The notes beneath the pieces were generated by a model. It did not search any database and was not told the origin of the DNA. It saw only the letters and a program-made list of their open reading frames with translations. The position numbers were made by a program, and so were the translations under genes. DNA of 64,000 nucleotides from Porites lutea (lineage: Eukaryota > Cnidaria > Anthozoa > Scleractinia > Poritidae). Location: assembly GCF_958299795.1 (NCBI RefSeq), contig NC_133204.1, forward strand, positions 9,840,281 to 9,904,280. Direction: 5' to 3'. Of the stretch, positions 58,601 to 64,000 are shown piece by piece (position 1 is the first letter of the stretch; every line of letters begins with the position of its first letter).

Positions 58601-61600
58601 TTTTTCACAAATAAATGGTAGACTGTATTAATCAATCACAACTGTATAGCTTCGTGTGGACTGATCCGGGATGGTTTATTTACCAACTAGAAGTTCGGAT
58701 TTGTCCTTGATCCTCAGCTGCATGACCTCCAACTTCCTGTACTTGAACATTTCCATTTTGTATTCTAGTTTTTTTTCTGGAGAACTGATACCTTCATCTT
58801 CTCTAAATTAAATAAGTGCGCCCTATCAAGTAAGCCCCCTGTCTCTATTAAGCCCCCCCCCCCCCCACAACTAGGTTTGAAATAAATAGGGCTCCCCAGG
58901 GGCCTTAGTAGAGGATTTACTGTAGCTAGTCAGTAATCAAAAAGCTATAAACTTCCCTTAGAGTAAATTTATTTTGCTAAGGGCAGAACATGTTTTTTAT
59001 TGATTTCTATCTATATTAATATTTTATGCTAATGATGATTTTCTCCTCCAGGCCACCCTTTCAGCCCCACTCCACCTGGGAGCCTGTTCACAGTGATAAG
59101 GGCTTGTTAGAAGAAAATAAATGTATATAATTGCGTTTGACTGTGTTCGACAAAGGAGAACGCTTACTATTTGAGCCCTGCAGGAGATCCTGCAGGTAGC
59201 ATTCTGGATACCATGCAATTTCATGGTTTGGGCACCATCTTGGACCGGCTGGCACATTTTGGTTAAACCAGAATTCCTTTTGTTTCCCTTTGTTGCCAGT
59301 AGGGCTTAGAAACAGTAGTAAAATCGAACTAGTGGTCTATTATCAATGTTGAGTTCTGATTGGTTGATCTACTACTAGGCTATATGTTATAGCCCACTAG
59401 TAGCAAAAAGAGACAGCTTTTTTGCTGGCAAAAAAGGATTAAAGACTAGCTTTAACTAGCTTAAATTTTTTTTAAATCTCAATATCTTTGACCAACTAGT
59501 TGGATTTTACTAAAACAGTGTTATTCCTCTCACCCTTATGGCCTCCGAGTCAATAGCTCAGTAGGCTGAATTCGAGGAATAATTGTTAATTATTTCCATT
59601 ATCTCATTCTGAATCAAACTCTATTGACAATTGACATAATAACCTGACAACAGTTTTTACCTTAACCATCAATTTACCTGTTTTCCATTTGATTGTGCAG
59701 GTAAAAGGTGAGAAAGTTCCCCTAGGGATGTATTAATTCGATCACGCCGTCTCTTTTCTATGACCTTGTGGGAACATTCAGACTGCAAAGAAACAGGAAA
59801 ACATTATACAACAGCATCAATTCAGCCTCATTCGATTCATACAAAACTGCGGTGACCATAAAAAAACTCAAATGCCTAGACAAAAATTTTAACACTAAAT
59901 TTGAGGATGCAGTGTGCATACCAAAACCGTTTAAAATTTTAAACAGCAAATTGGGAGTGCTTTTACATATATCTGTTGTAATGTGGCTGGGAGATGCTAT
60001 TGAGTTTTTTTTTTTTTTTTTAAAGCAGCCTTTAGGCATGGGCAGATGGTAAAATCACAGAAAAAAATCAAAATTCGACCTGTTGCATCAGTTTTATGTG
60101 GACTGCAGAGTAAAGCCAGTGATCAGTGATGTCAGATCACTTGGATCATAGAATCAAAAGAACCGATGAATCCATCGTTAAAAAGAGTCAACAGTTCATT
60201 TGATGTACCCTGATCATCACAAAAAGGAATGTACCCTTTCACTTCAGGGTCGCCATGTTGCTCAAAGAGCCTGTTTACATGGAGGTGGCAGTGTTCTCCC
60301 TAAATTGTAGCTCAGCAGGTAAGGGACCATTCATGGGATAGTAAGGCAAAAAATATGGAGCACAGGCACACTTTCCTGGAGGGGGGGGGGGGGGGGTAGA
60401 GGGGGGATAGTGGAGCGAGGGACATGGTACTGACCTCGCTGGAAAATTTAGGAGCTAAGTTCTCTGAAACTTCATTTCCTCATTTTAAGACCTGTTTTTT
60501 GCAAATCTGTCATTGATACCTTTAGACAATAGTTTAAAAAGTTTGATTCCAATAATTTTACTATGTCTTCAATGTTCTCTTTCTAAAAGTGTGACCCATA
60601 CAAAGAAGAGCTGTCTACACTTTAGCACTTTTCCATATACAGTCAACTCTCTCTAGATGGATACCTTTGGCACCGGCCATAAGTGTCCGTCTTATAGAGA
60701 GTCAAATAAAGGCAGTAAAGAAAAGCAGGGACCAACTCTTAGCGTCCATTTTACAGAGGTGTCCATTAAGAGAGAGTCGACTGTAATGTATTTATTCATT
60801 TTCCTTGTGAGAATCAAAGCAGATAAAAACTTCCTTTTTTAAAAATTATTTTTTCAATTTTAGTAAACCTTCAAGCAGTTACAGGTGATATGAAGTGTTG
60901 CTTCTGCGGTAAATTCTATCAGTTACTGCCTGATAAGAGTAACACTGCGATGGGGGACCCCAGATAGGTGAGGTAACACGTGGCGGGTCACCCCACCTAT
61001 CATGTATTTAACGTGATTGAATTAAAAAGACAGATTATATAGACAGGCAGGTTACATCACCTATCTGGGGTCCCCCACCTCCATGTAAACAGGCCCTTAA
61101 GTGGATAGGCACCAACCCAGGGTAAAATTTTTAACCCAGGTTTCGTTCTCTCTTCTTTGGTCTTTTTCGGGATAATTTTGTCCACACTTTTTAGAGCATC
61201 CAATCATCAAATTAATTGTAGGCAACAATAATAAAACTGAATTTGTTTTTAAGCTTTCAAATTTCATGTGAATTCAAATTTGCGTCAACCTTGGGTAATC
61301 TATAACCCAGCTTTGAAGCACATGGCCAAGCATGTTATAAGCCATTAGCCAGCTATAGAAACTCTACCAAAGTTACCAGTCAGATTAACTGGTATTATTG
61401 CTCTTGCTCGTTCTATCTCCATTCGATCACTACTGAACATGTTTGCATTGACAAGGACACCAACTAAGGACCTTTTTTATCACTATAAGGGACCTAAGGA
61501 TGTTGTAGTTTTGTAAAGTCGATCATACTATGCTACCAAGTTGCTACCGCCAAAAGCTCTCAAAACAGATCTAAGCTTACCCCTCGATCCTTCTTCTTCA

Positions 61601-61817
61601 TCGATAGAAGAAGCGACTCGCTGCTTTCACTTGCAGAACAGATCGACTGCTGGTCCCCATCTTCCAAGCCACCTTCAGAACGCTTAGATTTCGAATCAGT
61701 TCTTTGAATAATTGTTTCGATGCTTTTCTTCGGGGCTACCGCTCCCAATCTCCCTTGCTGGTTCGTTTCACTGGACAGTGTGGAAGTTACGTCCGTGTTG
61801 GACCCGGAGTTTTGCAT
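55688..61817 (-). CDS. cwo: bHLH-Orange transcription repressor, clockwork orange-like
   Basis: Four exons, phases agree: 61817-61581, 59782-59678, 58376-58271, 56814-55688; 524 residues. The basic region is SHKVIEKRRRDRINTSLGEL with no Hes-type proline; helix 2 is GKLEKAEILELTVEYLKSLQ. The Orange domain reads YKDCTEEVFRFLVNVEAMD then CFQRLMAHLRHQIQLM. This pairs best by memory with Drosophila CWO (YMDCMKEAAKFLYDV, HRLLGRLQEHIDEM) rather than Hes or Hey; a C-terminal WRPW is absent. Ser/Asn/Gly-rich middle and Pro/Phe-rich C-terminal half, ending NPDEGGG. The family binds E-boxes and represses; CWO acts in the circadian clock. Hey/Helt-type identity is the main alternative and needs a tree. 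Intron 1 carries a nested transposon stack. Confidence 0.87.
57122..57843. mobile_element. 722-bp CAGGGTCCG element with ATTCC TSD and an internal 138-codon frame
   Basis: CAGGGTCCGAAATTACG at the left and TTAATTTCGGACCCTG at the right, flanked by ATTCC on both sides. Inner ends share 'ctggtcgcca' and 'ggcgacca' words with 7311-7716. A minus-strand frame 57705-57289 (ATG to stop, 138 codons) lies inside; its product resembles no transposase I know and may be chance or captured sequence. cwo intron. Confidence 0.7.
58483..58924. mobile_element. TA-flanked MITE with AAATCCTCTACTAAG ends and C-rich body
   Basis: Left 'gtaagtcctctataaagcccc' and right 'ggggccttagtagaggattt' plus ACTGTA are complementary. 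The body repeats 'aagcccccc' many times. TA at both ends; form like other pogo/mariner MITEs here. cwo intron. Confidence 0.68.
59318..59589. mobile_element. GTAAAATC(C/G)AACTAG composite MITE, copy 2
   Basis: Same two-part layout as 51319-51618: 'gtaaaatcgaactagtgg', 'attctgattggttga'-like word, 'ctagttggattttac', then 'ttattcctc' and 'gaggaataattgtt'. Lies about 90 bp from a cwo exon. Confidence 0.72.
60267..61096. mobile_element. Nested stack: GGCCTGTTTACATGGAGG element hosting a CAGTGTT element
   Basis: The right end (GTTACATCACCTATCTGG through CATGTAAACAGGCCC) is intact. The left end is split: 'gcctgtttacatggaggtgg' at 60268-60288, and 'gggggaccccagataggtg' from about 60952. The 660 bp between start CAGTGTTCTCCC and end GAGTAACACTG, a separate element. 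It in turn holds the MITE at 60638-60785. cwo intron 1. Confidence 0.65.
60638..60785. mobile_element. 148-bp pogo/Tigger-like MITE
   Basis: TA-CAGTCAACTCTCTCTAGA at the left, AAGAGAGAGTCGACTG-TA at the right; 'gtccgtctta' and 'gtccattaag' words inside. TA target. Innermost layer of the stack 60267-61096. Confidence 0.75.
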
Positions 61818-63079
61818 TCCGCAGACTAGTTACACTTCGGCTAGCTGTTGTCAGACATTCACATGGCCTTACACATCCGTGCGTTTTAGCATATTAAAAA
61901 CACAATACATTTGTCTTGTATATGTCCATATTGCAGCGTTATTATTTCAAAACTTTCGTCAAAAAGCACGGCGATGGAAGCACAAAATTATAACCCCTCA
62001 AACACGTAGAGCATAAATGCTACATCTTTCTTCCTCAAAACACGAGACTTAGAAGCCTGCACGAGAGTCTGTTCATTCTTTACGTTATATAACGAAAGCT
62101 AAACAATGCGATGAACAACACCTGAATAAATCATAGTGCGCGATAATGGACTCGATTCCTCGGAAAACTGCATTTTTACACTAAAAATACACCTTTCCGT
62201 AGTTTGAAGACAAGTAAAGGTTGTAAAAGATAGAAGTTTAGCACATTCAGACTCCAAATTCAGGGCTTCGAAAATCGAAGTTTTTTTCTTCCGGGATGCG
62301 TGACTTGATTTCTCGTGCTAATGGACGATGTTAGTTAGTGCTCAGTCTCCACGGCGGAAACGACGGACACGCGTGATTTTTTACCACACGTGCCTTGTCC
62401 AAAAGCAGTTAAAAAAAAAAAAACACGCAATCTTTATCTTATACAACCCGTTCGTACAAGAGATAAGTGGGAAATGGAGCAGGGCAAGGAAAAATCACCA
62501 AAAAACCATCAAAAACTACCTACAATAACCTAGCCTGTGAACAGGCTCTCTGTTTGGGGAAAGGGTAACATAAACTTAGCAGTAAATTTTCGATTTAATG
62601 TTGCTTGGCAGTTTAAGTCACGTTTTCAGGAATACACGTGAATAGTCTCGGTTTGGCATGTACTTGATATAGACACTCAACCGACGCAAATATCCGCGCA
62701 GGAAGCAGTGACAAATGCGCATATTGGTTGGAGTACAAGCTTGAAAGAACATCAAGCAACGACCTACGCATTCGCTTTTAGTACAAGAGAAGACGGACAA
62801 AGCTTCGTTTCTACAATGAAGTCGAATTATCCGGCCTTCTCGGGTATGGCCGAATTCGAGCAACATGTGCGTCCGGAAGGATGATGAACTGGAGTACGGA
62901 CACGGCCATTCACAAAACAGCCTGCCCAGATGGCATCAAAACAACTCAGCGTTTCTTCCAACGAGTTCGCCAGCTCAAAGTCTAAACAACCGCACGACCC
63001 CGTGCTGTCTAATACACCGAGGTACAGTTTTGGGGTCGTCACGCGACAACTTGACTTGCCAGAAGTGTCGTTTGTGAGA
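61818..63079. other. cwo 5' flank and intergenic, nothing recognised
   Basis: Promoter side of the bHLH gene. Short open frames on both strands from 62300 to 63040 overlap and lack family features. No repeat shared with the rest of the window. Confidence 0.4.
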
Positions 63080-63189
63080 TAGCCTGCGTGGCAGGCGTTA
63101 AAAGGGGAAAGGGAAGGGAGGATTTGGGTGCGTAGTCTCGCGCCCTAATTCCCTTCCCCTTCCCTTTTGAACGCCTGCCACGCAGGCCA
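63080..63189. mobile_element. 110-bp foldback MITE with 9-bp TSD
   Basis: TAGCCTGCGTGGCAGGCGTT at the left is complementary to the right end; the arms include 'aaaggggaaagggaaggg'. Flanks TTTGTGAGA (63071-63079) and TTTGCGAGA (63190-63198) form a 9-bp duplication with one mismatch, MULE-like. Confidence 0.78.
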
Positions 63190-63528
63190 TTTGCGAGAGC
63201 TCTGAGCAAAGGCGCGAGGGACGCTTGCCTGACCACCTAACTACGGCAGAAACATAACATGAAACGGGCTTTAAGGTAGTCTAGCGACATCTCAGGCGAG
63301 GAACGTCCCGTTAAGTATTGAGAGGGGGGAGGGAGACTGCTCGTTGTGGGTAGGTACGTTACGATACCACGACGGTGACAGTGGCAGAACTAGCGGAAAG
63401 TGACTTCGCATTTTATAAAACGTCAGAGCAATTATTCCAACTGCTCACTTTATAAGCTAGGCTAAGCTACGGTAAAACGCGCGTGCAAAATATACCTGCA
63501 ACTTCTTTACGTCGACTGTAACGTCTAG

Positions 63529-63676
63529 TACAGTAAAACCTCGATATAACGAACGACATTCTTCGCCCCAGTAGTAATAAAAGATATGGAAAAGAACCTC
63601 GATATAACGAAACCTCGTTATAGCGAATGTATTTTACCAGTTTTTAGACTCTTCGTTACATCGAGTTTCTACTGTA
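63529..63676. mobile_element. CAGTAAAACCTCGATATAACG MITE
   Basis: TA-CAGTAAAACCTCGATATA at the left and a complementary end 'cgagtttctactg-TA' at the right; 'acctcgatataacga' is repeated in the middle. TA target; pogo/mariner type. Confidence 0.75.
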
Positions 63677-64000
63677 TATTGCTGAAAAGCTTTTTGAAAG
63701 GGTTTGTTGCGCGTTTTACCATCTACGTTATCACCCAGTGAATATTGACTTCTGATTGGATAATATTACGCGCGAGTCACGCCATGCAGGCAGTTTTGTC
63801 ACTTGTTTAAAAATAATTGAAAAGTAGAACATTACAAATTTATACAACCAAGAGAGAATTCTTCGCTTTTGATGAAACCTGCAACAGCGTGATTTGTTCC
63901 AAGACCACATCATACTTCATGGGAGCAGTATGCAATTCGTTTTACAGTAAAGAAGTTGCACTTTTGCTCTTGTTGCTCGTTTTAACCTGCCATTATTGTT

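Overview
The window is eukaryotic DNA: AT-rich, with split genes using GT-AG introns, very many short inverted-repeat DNA transposon remnants, and two tRNA-headed SINEs. The gene set and repeat types (for example ends starting ACCGTATTTATTCGA and GTAAAATCCAACTAG) suggest a cnidarian, most likely a stony coral. That lineage call is from memory of such genomes, not from a search.

Layout. 1-11236 (-): an ARHGAP1-type Sec14-RhoGAP gene whose 3' end lies off the left edge. It is divergent from ZNF593 (11801-14214, +), a three-exon ribosome-biogenesis zinc-finger gene; the start codons are 564 bp apart. 14215-16804 is a stack of nested MITEs followed by a GGATTC-rich tract. 16805-18097 (+) is an intronless SLC32/VIAAT-like transporter. 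18098-30644 holds four intronless orphan genes (20192-21217 +, 22475-23398 -, 25967-26902 +, 28668-29363 +). They encode basic, low-complexity proteins of no family I recognise. All four carry a short motif of the form [IVL]-x-[IV]-[KRE]-[IL]-P, and three carry a PP1-type RVxF docking motif. This cluster is my best candidate for something undescribed.

30645-42287 (-) is HAUS8, an augmin subunit, built here from 15 exons. 43713-52406 (-) is SERGEF, an RCC1-repeat protein, complete in 10 exons. 55688-61817 (-) is a bHLH-Orange repressor, closest by eye to clockwork orange (cwo), in four exons. The rest, 61818-64000, is intergenic with two MITEs.

The genes are unrelated housekeeping and regulatory functions (Rho signalling, 60S maturation, spindle microtubule branching, secretion, transcription) and do not form a pathway. 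The most informative non-genic content is the transposon record. It includes several elements with readable target-site duplications (9-bp MULE-like, an exact 8-bp one, and a set with CAGGG ends and 5-bp duplications), three nested stacks, and a tandem duplication that copied a HAUS8 splice acceptor. I saw no LTR, retroviral, Polinton or CRISPR element. Exon borders were read by eye from splice consensus and reading phase; no alignment or search was run.
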